Positions 1 through 10,915 of a stretch of DNA of 64,000 nucleotides are shown piece by piece; positions within the stretch are counted from its first letter, which is position 1; every line of letters starts with the position of its first letter. The stretch spans positions 46,130 through 110,129 of the forward strand of contig SNVD02011384.1 in the NCBI GenBank assembly GCA_013180625.2, given 5' to 3'. Under the pieces are notes generated by a model that did not search any database, had not been told where the DNA came from, and saw only the letters and a program-made list of their open reading frames with translations. The DNA comes from Boswellia sacra (Eukaryota; Streptophyta; Magnoliopsida; Sapindales; Burseraceae). The position numbers and the translations under genes were made by a program.

Positions 1-135
1 TGTGTTTTTTCTATGTTTGCATGATATACAAAGTTATGATAGTGTTCTGTTATGATTTTTGTAACAGCTCACATGTTATTTTTTTCTAGAATCAGTTTAG
101 TGCTTTCATCACAAGTTGCCAAAAAAAGGGGAGAT
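1..135 (+). mobile_element. 3' end of a Copia-type retrotransposon internal region with polypurine tract
   Basis: The last bases before 136 are a purine run ending in GGGGAGATTG, the usual polypurine tract and LTR junction of plant Copia elements. It primes plus-strand DNA synthesis during reverse transcription. The rest of this stretch is AT-rich and shows no coding sequence. Most of the element lies left of the window, so the superfamily assignment rests on the junction alone. Confidence 0.6.
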
Positions 136-139
136 TGTT

Positions 140-430
140 GGTGTCGAGATGTGTCGAGTTGATTGTGTCGAGATATATCGAGATATATCGAGATGTGTCG
201 AGTAGATCATGTCGAGATTATTGGTGTCAAGTGTGGTTGTTGAGACTTTGTCAAGTTTCAATTTCGTATAGTGTCGAGACTTTGTCGAATTTCGATTTCG
301 TCGAGTGTCGAGCTTTACTAGAGTGTCGCGATTGTGTCGCATGTCGAGTCTGTTGTGTCCAATTTGTTAAGTGTCGAATTTCAAGTGTCGAGTGTCGAGT
401 GGTGTGTGTCAAGCACTTGTATCGAGAATG
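140..430 (+). repeat. TGTCGAG heptamer cluster inside the LTR
   Basis: TGTCGAG and close variants (TGTCAAG, TGTCGAA, TATCGAG) occur about 25 times at irregular spacing in the 5' part of the LTR. In this position (the U3 region) such clusters commonly act as transcription-factor binding arrays. That role is inferred, not shown. The short open frames here on both strands are by-products of the repeat. Confidence 0.7.
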
Positions 431-746
431 ATTGGTGACGAGATTTTGTGTCATGTGCATGTGTTATATACATGTTATATTTTTGATCAACTTATGATAA
501 AACAAGAATGTTATTTTGATTATTATTTTATTGTTTCTAGAATTATATTTTAGGAAATATTTGATTTATAAAAAATATCTTTTTAGATTACGATATAGTA
601 TCTTGTATCCTAATTAGAATAGATATTTATCCTAATTTATTAGAAGTTTAATTATATCATTTCCTATTTTATTTCTCTTAATCCTAATATGATTTTGATG
701 TAGATCTTTTACAGGATTTCTAGGAGATATCGTCCAGACCTCTCAC

Positions 747-754
747 TATATATA
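747..754 (+). promoter_or_regulatory. putative TATA box of the Copia LTR
   Basis: TATATATA follows a CT-rich stretch, about 610 bases into the LTR, where the U3/R boundary is expected. It is the best TATA match in this LTR. The assignment rests on position and consensus only. Confidence 0.35.
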
Positions 755-1730
755 CCATGTTATAACTGAAGGCTAAGATGATGAAGAAAGATTGACGGGT
801 TAGCTGATTTAATTGTGTTTTTGAGAGTCTTGATTTTGGCATTCCATGAATTGATAGAAGAGCTTCAATGCAAATTGGGATGCTTCTTTAATCTGATTTT
901 TTGAGTATTTTGATTCATGTATGAGTGGTAGAAATCATACATGAATTGTTGATTGAGTCTGTGGGAGTTAGTAGACACTTGAGATAACTTGAAAGTTAAG
1001 TGTTTATGTAATTCAATGTCAGACTTCGTGTGTTATGTTTACATTAAGAGTATGTTGTTAAGTTATCTGCAACAAAGAGTGGGCAGTGTCACTAGAGTTT
1101 ATGATCTTTACGAAGATTTTGTTTTACAAAGATTAGGTCAGTGTGTGAGGATGAGTTAGCACTGTAAAAGACCCTAAAGATTATACAAACAAGAACTTAG
1201 TAAATTACAGCTCTATAGCTGTCTGTGAATGTAGATTTTATAACTGAACCACGTAAAAATCCTCCTGTGTCAATTTACTTAACAGTTTACTGTTTTATTT
1301 TCTATAACTGCATACTTCCAGAATTCTCAGATACGACAGTTCAACAATGCTGCATATGATTTTGGTGATAGAAAAATATAATTCAACAATTTTTCGATAT
1401 AGTTCAACGGCTATTTGACACATTTAATTAAGATACGACGGTTCAACAGTGTGCTTCAATAACTCTTTATTAACGCCGTCAAACTGTCGAATCTCGTCTT
1501 CAAATTTCAGAAATCCTCCATAATTGACCGATTCAACCTCAAATCATCAACCCAACACCCGTTATGAACAATTTATCAACCATTTACTATAATATTACCG
1601 AAAATCATTCATATCACTAAATCCTAATGTTTATCTATAAAATAACTTTCTCCCTCTAAAGAATGGAAAGTCAAATCTCCATTTAGCGATGCTCACATAA
1701 AAAATCTACTTTAAAGCCCAAAAAAAAGTG

Positions 1731-1886
1731 ATGATGATCAGTTCTAGCAACTTACCCGATGATATGGCGAAAAACCGTGAACAAGCTTCTCTTGATTTCT
1801 TCACTTCTCTCTCCGACAATTTCTCTTCTTCTTCCTCGCTACTAGAACCTCCCTTATTCTTTCAATCTTCTACAAATGTGTTATAA
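1731..1886 (+). other. short serine-rich open frame, unrecognised (51 aa)
   Basis: An ATG at 1731 opens a 51-residue frame beginning MMISSSNLPDDMAKNREQAS and ending in a Ser/Phe/Leu-rich tail, closed by TAA at 1884-1886. The composition looks like the N-terminus of a plant protein rather than random AT-rich sequence, but no continuation or splice donor was found. It may be a first-exon fragment or chance. The rest of 1347-2842 holds nothing else I recognise, apart from the poly(A) run. Confidence 0.2.
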
Positions 1887-2758
1887 TCTTTAATGTAAAG
1901 AATAGATGACGGATGATAGAGGGGCGACGAAACAATTTTGGGTTTTGGTACCATTGGAATCATTGTAGATGAGAGGGGGAAGGTTTTGTTTTGACTTTGC
2001 TTGAATGGTTATACGAGGGGTAGTGTGATAAATTCATTGTTTGGAGGCCATCTGCTGAAAATTTTGTGACTGTGGGGTTCGTTAAATACCCCCTAAATTG
2101 GGCCTAATTCCGACAGTTTCCCTCATTTTCTCCTACGGCTCTGGACTTTCGTTCACTTCCTCTGTAACGGAAAGAAAGACGACAACAATAAGAGACGACT
2201 TCACAACCGGACAAAATTAAGGGGGTGTTTGAAAACTTTATGGACTTTAACCTTGCTTGATGTATCAGCAGACTAATATATGCCTTTTCTTCTTTTTTTC
2301 TCTAATAAGTTAAATTTCAATTTCTTCGGTTGTTATGCTTAAAGACTTGGTAGATTATTCTTTCGAATAATAATAATAAAACAAGAAGTATAACCGGATG
2401 GGATAATATTTATACCATAGTGTTTAGAATTACCAAAGTACGATCTTATTACATCAGCACATTAAGAGATTATACTTCTTAATTTATCATCTATACTATG
2501 CCATAAAATTTTCAATCTGAATTTAACGTCATGAAACATATTCACTTAAACCTGAAATTATATAAAATTTATCATCTATACTATGCCATAATTCAGAAGT
2601 AAACTTGGAAAACTGCATTATTATATATGTTTCTCTCAATCCTAAACACAATGCCCCAAATTTTATTAACTAGTTCTTCACTAATGATTGCATTGCCACA
2701 CAATAAAATTGTTGACAGTTGAGAAGCTCTGGTAGAGCATTGCAAGACAGTTAACCCC

Positions 2759-2782
2759 AAAAAAAAAAAAAAAAAAAAAAAA
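2759..2782 (+). repeat. poly(A) run of 24 bases
   Basis: An uninterrupted A24 run lies about 60 bases beyond the stop codon of the hydrolase gene, in its 3' flank (it reads as T24 on the coding strand). It could be the tail of a retroposed sequence or simple homopolymer expansion. No duplicated flanks were seen. Confidence 0.8.
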
Positions 2783-2842
2783 CTGTTCCTAGAAGATTTT
2801 GTCGAAGGGAAAAATGGTATGAAGTTTATTTCGAATTAGCAA

Positions 2843-5541
2843 TTAGCACCGGGCATCAAGCCATGAAATTATGTCATTAAGGGCAGCAATAATTCTATCA
2901 TCAGGCTCCCCTTCAAGAATGCAGTGATAACCTTCTTCATAGAGCTTTAGAGTTTTGTCCTTACTGGAAGCTTTCTCATAAAGAAACCGGCTCACTGACG
3001 GATCTGTCACCTTATCTGCTAATCCATGAAGAATCAGCAATGGAGATGAAACCTGTAATGCCTCTAAGTTAATCCAACCTGGTTGACTTGGTGTTGTGTG
3101 TACTGCCTAGTTCAGATATGAGCAGTGTAAAAATATTCCCACTCTTATGCGATAACACATAACATGAGATGAAACTAACCTTGTCCAATTGCCTTTCAAT
3201 CTCACTAGTGGCCTTTAATAGTTCTAAACCAGTTTTCAATCGTGCTTGCCCACTGTAACAAATCACATTGTAGACAGCCTAAGACAAAAACAAAACAGCA
3301 TTACTTATGAACAATTCTAGAAATTACATCAAAAAGGAGAAAAAGTGACAAGAAGATTCTGGTTCAATTATTCCCTTGTCAGAAATCTCAGCAAGGTGAC
3401 ATGTCATACATCAGCACAGAAAGAATTTCAATAGCAATAGAACAGCAAAATATAAGGTACAGACTATTGGCAGCTGGAAAAAGTGCATGATTATTTAAAT
3501 AGCCTTTATGGTGATAAACAATTATCATTCACCTATTCATGAAATGCAAAGGCCAAATGGTTCATCAGGTATAGAAAAAGGTTTTTCTAGTGTCAATAGA
3601 CTCAGACATAATTCATCTTTTCTTTTTTTTTTTTTTTTAGAGTATATATAAGCATTCTTTCATTTAAGCTGTAAACACAGTCAGTCCTTTTGCCTACCAT
3701 CCTTTTTAAATAGATTGCTTTTACGGTAATGTAAAGCTGCTTTCAACTGGAAGACCTATGAACTTTTTGTGTTTGTGAGAGAACGAAAGCAGGGGCAAAC
3801 CTCCAGAATGTGCATTTGAAAATACTGAAATCTAGCACCAAATGCTAAATGTAACTGTAAAAGTGAATTCATAGTGAGTGGGTGAATGAAGAACAAACCA
3901 TTTTCCTTTTTCTGAGGTCTCTGATGGATAACTCAGCTAGATCTGGCTGAGGGAAGAGCTTTGCTTTTGGCATGACTTTGGATAATAGAGTGAATACTTT
4001 CAAAACTGCTGCTGGTGGAATCACACTATCTGCAATCTTGCCAGCAATATAAAATTAGCAAACTTTTCAGTAGTTGAACAATAGAGAACATTATTAACTT
4101 AATCTTGCAACCTTCACAGATAATTGATTAAGCCAAGCAAGCAATTGAATGCAATATTCTCTTAGTGTCAATTTACAAGAGTTTGCCACTCGATAACTGT
4201 TTCTTCAATAAATATAATATGGTGAACATGTCATGCCAGATACAGTTAAAATCTCTGCCTTTAGGTGAATCATAGAAGGGAAGAATGATAATTTCTGATA
4301 CTTATAGATTTAATGTATATTTGGCCCTGACCATCTTCACAGTTGAAACATAGTTTGCATGATCATCAATTTTTAGACTTATAAGCATATATAAATGTGA
4401 ACATACCCACACAGTGCCTAACTTTTGAATCTTATTTCAACCCTTATAAGATAAATTGATGTATGCATTGTCAACTTCCCTGGATCAGAGTGCTAAACAG
4501 CCAAGTCAAACACCATATTTCCCAAAACAATGTTCAATGAGAGAGAGAAAACTACAATCAGTTAATTCATTCTGTGACTCCATCAGCCTCCCGAGGACTT
4601 ACTTTAGGCCTTCTGTAGCTAATTCAAACACATTAGTCCTTAGAAAGGCTGATAAGTTATCTTGTGCATCATAATTCCAAATGAGGAACTTCATCAGAAG
4701 GGCAGTTACGAAGCTGATCTGCTTAAGATGGACTGCCAGGTATCATTTCTTTGAGACAGCTGAAAACAAGCACATGGCTGGAAGAGTGGTAATCTCTAAA
4801 ATTTCACCATGTTCTCTCAGCTTGCAGAGACTGCAGGGCTCTAAATAAGGTCGTGGTCCTTGACACTAATCCAAACTGTGACGACCCTAACCCAAACTGA
4901 GACTACCGCTGCTCTATACCAATTTGATTCTCCTAACTTGGTGGCAAGAGTAAAGGCCAGCCAGAGACAAGTTTCCCAGCCTTCAAAGACATAAAGGTCT
5001 TAAATGCTCTACCATGCCCAGAATGGAAGATGGCAGCAGTTTATCTGTGACAATATACTTCACCTGGCAAACAAACCCTACAAACCTGAAGATCATATCT
5101 TATCACTATCAGATTCTTTCAGAAAGAGTATAAATTGCCCGGTAAAGGCCCCAAAACATGCCTACTTAACTACAGGGACATGTGCCGCACCCCCAGAATC
5201 AATCCAGGGATACGTTCTTCACAACCTACAATACTCTGTATTTCTCTCTGTTCTCACTCTTCCTTCACACTATTAGAAGCTAAATATTAATGTTGGATTC
5301 TTAGTCATAAACTGAAGCTTTTAGGTGAAGTGGTTTCTTAACACAAAATAACTGTCATCTATATCTATAGTTAATCGTCCCAAGCCCACCTTCAATTTCA
5401 AGCTTCCCATCTCACAGCAAAGCAACAAAGATCCTAAATACACAAACAATAACCATAAGGAGGCACAGAATAGTTATACTGATACGAAGAACATCTATGT
5501 AATCAAATGATGAGCTCTATAACTCAGTTGCCAACAAAGTA

Positions 5542-5573
<32 letters not shown>

Positions 5574-7374
5574 ACGCACACGCGCGCGCTACACGCACGC
5601 ACGCGATAAGCTCCACTCTCGCACACGCACACGCACGCGATGAGCTCCACACGCGCACGCGCACGCGCACACCTAGTGTTTGATGATCTTTGTCTTACTC
5701 TTTCTTAATATTCTACACACACACACACACCCCTAGCGTTTGATGATCTTTGTCTTACTCTTTCTTAATATTCTACTGCTAAGAAACACTTAATCTAAAT
5801 TCTTAAGGTAAAATGCATAAACATGAAAATTATTCATGGCTTTGAGATTAAAACACGATTACTATGTCAAGAGTCATACAGATCAATAGGTGTCTTTTAA
5901 ATCAATAAAGGATGAAGTACAACCTTCGATAAGATACCAATTAGTGGAGTTGCCCAAAAATTATTTACAATCTTTCTCTAAGAAAAAGGGTTCATAACTT
6001 TTGCCAATAACACATACACTGAAGTTATTTACATGTAGGAGTGCTCATGTATAGATAAATATACATTGCCAAGAAATTCATTTAAAATGTGAAAAAAAAA
6101 AGAAAAGAGATTTTGTAATCTTGACAAGGGTGGGCTTACTTTACACATTGGAGCCACAAGAACCACTCCATCCCATTCATGCGGCTCCTTTAGATGAACT
6201 TTGAGAGTGACAGCTCCACCCATGGACTGTCCCATTATGAAGCATGGCAAATTTCTCAGTTCAGGCCTTCCTGCTAATCATAATATAGTAACGGCTTTTA
6301 TTAGAAGCACTAATCTGATAAGTGTTTTAACTTGAAAACAAAATAGCAGTGATGATAACCCAGGTTACTAATTATAATATCAAACCTTTAATTTTTGCAT
6401 AAGTTTCCATAACATTGTCAGCTAATTCATCAAAGTTGGGAATATAACCATGCAATCCTTCAGAGAGACCAAAACCAGGATGGTCCAGAGCATAAACATA
6501 ATATCCAGCTGTAGCAAGGTACCTCGCAATTCCTGATTTCCAAATGGTCCATTTATCATATAAAGGCAATTAGTTTGGTAAAAATTTCTGAAATAAACAT
6601 AAGTGAAGATAAAGTATTGCTGGTAGCGATAAAGAAGTCAACTAACCTTCAAAGAAGAAAGTGCATGTATCACCATAACCATGGCAAAAAAACAAAGCAC
6701 CTTTAATCCGAAAACCTGGCTTTGGCATCCAGGTTTTACAGAAAATCTCCGATCCCTTTGAGTTCCTTTCATACCACTACAAAACCAATTAACCAACCTA
6801 AATTTATTTTCTTAACATTCTAGAAGAAATCCTGACAGTGTTAGAACAGCTGCAGCCATTTCTTACCTCTGCTGTTCTGATCCCAGATGGAGCCCCCTAG
6901 TGATTGAAGCAGATAGAAAAATTAATTAACAAAATAAAAATAGCGGTTTCAGAGTCAAATTCCACAAATCAAAAACGGATAACCTAATACTAAATAAAAT
7001 ATAAATTAAGATATATATGATAATCAAGCTACCTTGAACAAGCAATGATCAAGCTGCTGTTGCACTTCCGTGAAAGCAGATCGAACCCTTCTACGAGCAG
7101 GAGCAAAATCAAGGTTCTGAGAAGCAATCAAATTCAACTCCTCAGAGACTCCTTCGATGCGTTCTGAGTTCTTGTTAATCTTGGCTTTGATGAGCAAGTG
7201 CGTTAGGTGACTTGTAGCTGTTCTGGGGACCTTGAAGCTGTTGTTAGGATAAGCCAAAGTAGAAAGTTGATGGCTCATCGAAGACAAGTGTGTGTTGGGA
7301 AAGAAAGAGAGGTCCGATGACCGGAATCTGAGAGCAAGAGACAAGTCCATGTTCAGACAAGCACAGAAAGCCAC
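2843..7374 (-). CDS. monoacylglycerol lipase / caffeoylshikimate esterase-like alpha/beta hydrolase
   Basis: This minus-strand gene has eight exons: 7033-7374, 6867-6896, 6647-6776, 6386-6532, 6140-6270, 3899-4036, 3180-3278 and 2843-3052. All junctions are GT-AG and the phases agree, giving 1227 nt and 408 residues. Residues 1-100 are Ser/Thr- and basic-rich and may be a plastid transit peptide; a second ATG lies at residue 9. The hydrolase fold follows: oxyanion-hole HG at 156-157, nucleophile Ser232 in GQSMGG, a cap region around 262-310, Asp352 in HGLAD and His382 in YHCILEGEP. The Asp-His spacing of 30 equals that of human MAGL. Family members cleave monoacylglycerols or caffeoylshikimate (lignin pathway); the substrate here is unknown. 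The 2.1-kb fifth intron is enlarged by simple repeats. No lesion was seen. Confidence 0.92.
4911..4923 (-). other. possible initiator-Met primer-binding-site remnant in intron 5
   Basis: Read on the minus strand this is TTGGTATAGAGC, close to the TGGTATCAGAGC sequence that many plant LTR retrotransposons use to bind initiator tRNA-Met. It is followed by GCGGTAGTCTCAG and GTCGTCACAG, as in degraded element leaders. The surrounding 4700-5290 is less AT-rich than the rest of the intron. No LTR boundary could be fixed. Confidence 0.25.
5541..5731 (+). repeat. CA / CGCACA alternating purine-pyrimidine microsatellite in intron 5
   Basis: Long CA runs change to CGCACA and CGCG-type repeats with two embedded copies of a GAT(A/G)AGCTCCAC block. 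Such alternating purine-pyrimidine tracts can adopt Z-DNA. The array lies inside intron 5 of the hydrolase gene and helps explain the size of that intron. Confidence 0.85.
5672..5776 (+). repeat. 45-bp direct duplication, 60-bp offset
   Basis: The segment 5672-5716 (starting CCTAGTGTTTGATG) recurs at 5732-5776 with one visible base change, and the two copies are separated by CA repeats. It is a local tandem duplication at the edge of the microsatellite, within intron 5. Confidence 0.85.
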
Positions 7375-7402
7375 AACTCAGATCAAGTGGTGCCATGCAC
7401 TG

Positions 7403-7430
7403 TTACGGTTACATATATATTATATTATGT
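7403..7430 (-). promoter_or_regulatory. TATA-rich core promoter of the hydrolase gene
   Basis: About 30-55 bases upstream of the first ATG, the coding strand reads ATAATATAATATATATG. This is the only strong TATA-like run near the start and would fit a short 5' leader. The transcription start itself cannot be seen. Confidence 0.4.
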
Positions 7431-7452
7431 TATGTTAAAGTAGCATATGGCC

Positions 7453-7458
7453 CACGTG
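7453..7458. promoter_or_regulatory. G-box CACGTG (proximal)
   Basis: The palindrome lies in CCCACGTGCAC, about 80 bases upstream of the hydrolase start. CACGTG is bound by plant bZIP and bHLH factors, including light- and ABA-responsive ones. Function is inferred from sequence and position. Confidence 0.4.
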
Positions 7459-7618
7459 CACAATTTTTGATCAGAAGTCAAAAGCCGAGAAAGCAAAAAG
7501 GTTAAGTTGGAAGTAAGGGATTTGTGGGAGCCGCCACCATACTTCATTCACGGGCATGTGCTGCTCCATGTTTTTTATGTTGTAATTAATTAATTTTTTT
7601 CGCGATCATTTCATATAA

Positions 7619-7624
7619 CACGTG
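7619..7624. promoter_or_regulatory. G-box CACGTG (distal)
   Basis: A second perfect G-box lies within ACACGTGTCATG, about 245 bases upstream of the hydrolase ATG. ACACGTGTC resembles an ABA-responsive element core. Together with the proximal box it suggests stress or light regulation, which is inferred only. Beyond this, 7625-8100 is AT-rich and holds nothing I recognise. Confidence 0.35.
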
Positions 7625-8271
7625 TCATGTTATTAGTTATTGAGAAAATTAAAAAAAGATGGCTCAAATTAAGTGGCACATTAGAAAAATAATCCACTTA
7701 TGAAAAATTTTCACGCTAACCTTTTGAGTTAAAAATGACTTGATTGTCCTTAATATGAAAAGCAAGACAAACAACTTCAAATACTTCTTTATATCTCCTT
7801 TGTTTCTTTCTTTTGTAACATTGTGCAAAACTTCTCCTCACAACTCTATTTTTGTGAAAATCCCACTGTTTATATCATGTGTAGCGAGTAACCTTTAAAA
7901 TCTGAGTAATAATAGGTAAGATATCTCTCTATACATAAATTTTCCTGATTCAATTCAAGCTTTTAATATTGTTGAAATATTTGTTGTCTAAAAACTTAGT
8001 ATTAACTTAGAAAATAGTGTAGTGAGCTTAGGAGAAGTGTTCTTAGTACTTTAGTTGCAAAGAAAATAAGAATAAAAAGAATTTCTTCAGAAAAATCTGG
8101 TATACTAGTTGAAGAAGACGAGAGCTCGACAATCGATGGAGCTCTATCGAGTGTCAAGTAATTTGTGGACAGAATTCGACTATGCTGTGCTACTGTCAGA
8201 CAATGTCAGATGCCACGGTCGACAATGATCGGCTCGTTTGTTGAGCCCAGATGTAAAGCATCGAGATTCAC

Positions 8272-8480
8272 AGTTTGTCTTGTGCCTGATTACTCAGCAA
8301 CATGCATCGAGCTTTGTCGAGCTTCGTCAAGTTTCTGTCGTTGTCTAGTTTGTCTTGTGTCTAGTCGCTCAACAACATGTGTCGAGCTTTGTCAAGCTCT
8401 ATCAAGTGTCTGTCATTGTCGAGTTTGTCGCGTGTCGAGTGTCTTCTGTCGATCCTCGTCGAGCATAAGGGCAGAATTCC
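8272..8480 (+). repeat. 75-bp TCGAG-rich tandem repeat (two full copies and a partial third)
   Basis: Units starting AGTTTGTC begin at 8272, 8347 and 8422, an exact 75-bp period. Each holds several TGTCGAG-like motifs. Because 75 is divisible by 3, the frame 8165-8611 stays open and would encode a Cys/Ser-rich 25-residue repeat, which I regard as incidental. The motif matches the heptamers in the LTR at 136-1346, so this could be a derived LTR fragment, although no LTR ends were found. 8481-9090 shows no other feature. Confidence 0.75.
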
Positions 8481-9097
8481 ATCTTTCTAGACTTTTATAT
8501 AGTGTTTTAATGATATTTGATTCAAGGATGAATTTTGACATGTCTTTTACATGCAGGATGAAAACTTTGCACATTTTAATGTTGTGCAATGGTTCATGGA
8601 AGATGCAATAGAATGGAGGTTATATGTATATGAGTGGGAGGTCTAAGCCATTGATAATTATTAGGTGTATTGCTTACAATGAGTTGGTTGTATATTTAAG
8701 TACGGAAATAGGTTGGATTTGAGTTAAAAAAAACCATAAGTTTACCCGTTCAATTCTCTTCCAAGGGTCCTTCATCATTGCCAACTCTTATTGACATTGA
8801 CAAAGATGTTTGTTTTTTCATACAACATAGTCTGGAGGACCAGCAATCATATACACCACTCATCATCACACTTGAAGATAGGACTAGCAAAGAACAAAGT
8901 CACGATCAAATCCATTAACGAAAAGGCAGAGTTCTTCTCATCCATCTTTGTTTCACTCAGCAAGTTGAAGTAACCAATTAAGTGAGTCCACTCCTATCTA
9001 TGCGCAACGACATTGTAATAAAAAGGTTCGCCATGACTTTCAGTAGTATGCTGGGCATGCAGAGGAGCAATCAGTTAGCATTACAGGAGATGTTCGA

Positions 9098-9915
9098 TTG
9101 AACCAATCATTGTCATTGAGGTTAGTTCGACAGCTTTATAGCATTGGAGATGAAAGCTTAGCCAATGTTCATAGTGATGGTGATGATGGGGATGACAATG
9201 GTGATGATGATGATGATGAACATGATGATGATGACGACAATGAAGGGTTGGTTGACGGTTTACATAACCGTGGAGATGGTCACACAGAGCTTTGAATAAT
9301 TTGAACCAGGAGGTGCCTTTGACCTTTCCTACTCCTACTCAATCTACCCCTTCTTTAACATCCACAGGACAAGGGGCAGATCTAGGGGAGGATTTTGTGG
9401 CAGATGATGCCAATTTGAGTCCTCAAATCGATGATAATCGGGCAAGCAAATTCAAGTGCATGCCTCCTATTATGTATTCGACATCAACAGTTCATGACAA
9501 CTGCACATCTTTTATAGTTGACGAAATTTAGGTTGTGGTTGGGCAGATTTTTAATAACAAAATTGCATTTCAAGAGAAGTTATCAAATTTGGCATTATGA
9601 TGTAACTTTCAGGTTAAGGTGAAAAAGTGCAACACAATAAGGTTAGAGGCCATATGTCATGCTGAAAATTGCAATTGGCAAATACGGGCAACCAAGGTAG
9701 GAGATTCCAATTTCTTCCAAGTAAGGAAGTTTAACAACCAGCACACACGTTCAGGAGCTGGACTCCACCCAAATCACAAACAAGCAACTTTTGTTGTTAT
9801 TGGGAAAACATAAAGATCAAATAAATTTAGGCATCTAGGATTTATCAACCCAGAGATATTATGTTTGATGTTCAAGAGGCATTGGGTGTTATCCTCATAT
9901 ATAACAAGGATGGAG
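9098..9915 (+). pseudogene. Mutator-like (MULE/MuDR) transposase remnant
   Basis: An acidic Asp-rich segment (9180-9245) is followed, from 9292, by one reading frame interrupted by TAG at 9529-9531 and a TGA near 9598. Around those stops it reads VVVGQIFNNKIAFQEKL, then AICHAENCNWQIRA and FFQVRKFNNQHT. This is the plant MuDR N-terminal DNA-binding domain pattern (a C...CxW core followed by F.V..F...H). After another stop, recognisable MULE text continues as PRDIMFDVQEALGV up to about 9910. The DDE catalytic core and the SWIM zinc finger are missing, and a retrotransposon LTR fragment begins at 9978. No terminal inverted repeats were found. It is a dead fragment. Confidence 0.7.
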
Positions 9916-9977
9916 GGCAAAGAGGCAACTTTGGAGGAACTTTAGGGATCTCAAGAGGAATCATTTTCACTTCTTCT

Positions 9978-10310
9978 TGTAAACACTTGATTTTTGAGGC
10001 TTGATAGGAAGTGAAGATGACTGTCAAGCAAGGGAAAAGATCGAAGTGGCCTTGAATCAAAAAGGAAGAAAAATGAGAAGAAACCAACCAAAGGCTTTGA
10101 AAACTAACATGTGACTTTGACAAATCACAAAAATTAATCCAAGAGGAATCTGACATGAATTATATACCCTTACAAAGCTATAGATGTCTAGTTTTTACAT
10201 AATTTTACGGATCACAAATCAGAGTTGGACTTGAAGAGTTATGCATGATCGAATAGATGAAGGTTGAAGGGGACTGCACTAAAAATTGAAGGAATTAAGG
10301 GATTTGGTGG
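9978..10310 (+). mobile_element. 5' fragment of a Tat/Ogre-type LTR
   Basis: The segment starts TGTAAACACTTGATTTTTG, matching the LTR start at 19823. It then follows the same order of blocks (AGTGAAGATGA, GCTTTGAAAACTAACATG, AATTAATCCAAGAG, AGCTATAGATGTCTAG) before diverging near 10310, short of the TATA region. It is an old fragment of the family that dominates the centre of the window. Confidence 0.65.
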
Positions 10311-10779
10311 GCCACCACCTACTGGTGTTTATATGTGTAGGATCTTGGACTTGGATTTGATCAGATCAAACAGTGGAAATAGCTCCAAGATAACGATCTA
10401 GCGAATATAGGCTTCAAAACTTTTTGTGCTTTCTCCCCACTTTGGATCCCAAGTATGGCTAAATATCAATCTAAACAACATTTGTTAGTGTAACTTGTCT
10501 AAACAATTGCCTGAGAATGCAAAAGATACAACGTTAGGAGAGGTTTAGGCAACTCAAATGTGATCTCAAGGGTGCTTTAGAAGCTTCTGTGTTTTTGCTC
10601 AAGGTAGAAGGCATGAGATTGGCATAAATTCCAAGGCAAAGGTATTGTTAACATTTTTTGTCCTATTCATCTCTTACGGCTTTGATTGAAACCCTAATAT
10701 GTTATATACCTCCCTTGTTTCCTTGTTAAACTGTAATTACTTGGACTTAGTATTTTATTAGGATTCTTTTAATCCTTAT

Positions 10780-10915
10780 ATAAATCTAATTAAACTCATA
10801 ATTTAATTAGTTTTCTGCAAACTTAATATAAATCTAATTGGACTTATAATCTAATTAGGTTTCCACAAGCCTAATATAAATATAATTGGACTTTTATATA
10901 ATTAAGTACAATTCA
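10780..10915 (+). repeat. 48-bp AT-rich tandem repeat (three units)
   Basis: The block ATAAATCTAATT(G/A)GACT recurs at 10780, 10828 and 10876, a 48-bp period, with decay in the third unit. The flanks 10311-10779 and 10916-12120 are AT-rich non-coding sequence in which I recognise nothing further, apart from a short AAAAAG run near 11800. Confidence 0.75.

Larger units (their letters stand above)
136..1346 (+). mobile_element. 3' LTR of a Copia-type retrotransposon (about 1.2 kb)
   Basis: The segment starts TGTTGG directly after the polypurine tract and has a matching TTCAACA end at 1340-1346, giving the TG...CA inverted ends expected of an LTR. A TATA-like box lies near 747-754. The first 300 bases are filled with repeated TGTCGAG heptamers. 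The right boundary is inferred: a second similar sequence ending TTCAACA occurs near 1451, so the end could lie there. The 5' copy is outside the window, so neither a target-site duplication nor LTR divergence can be checked. Confidence 0.55.

Noticed and set aside
3069..3266. Open frame 3069-3266 minus as a separate small protein
   Set aside because: It is exon 7 of the hydrolase read through its splice donor at 3179.
4456..5276. Plus-strand frames at 4456-4674 and 5004-5276
   Set aside because: They lie inside intron 5 on the opposite strand, lack recognisable domains and have no supporting context.
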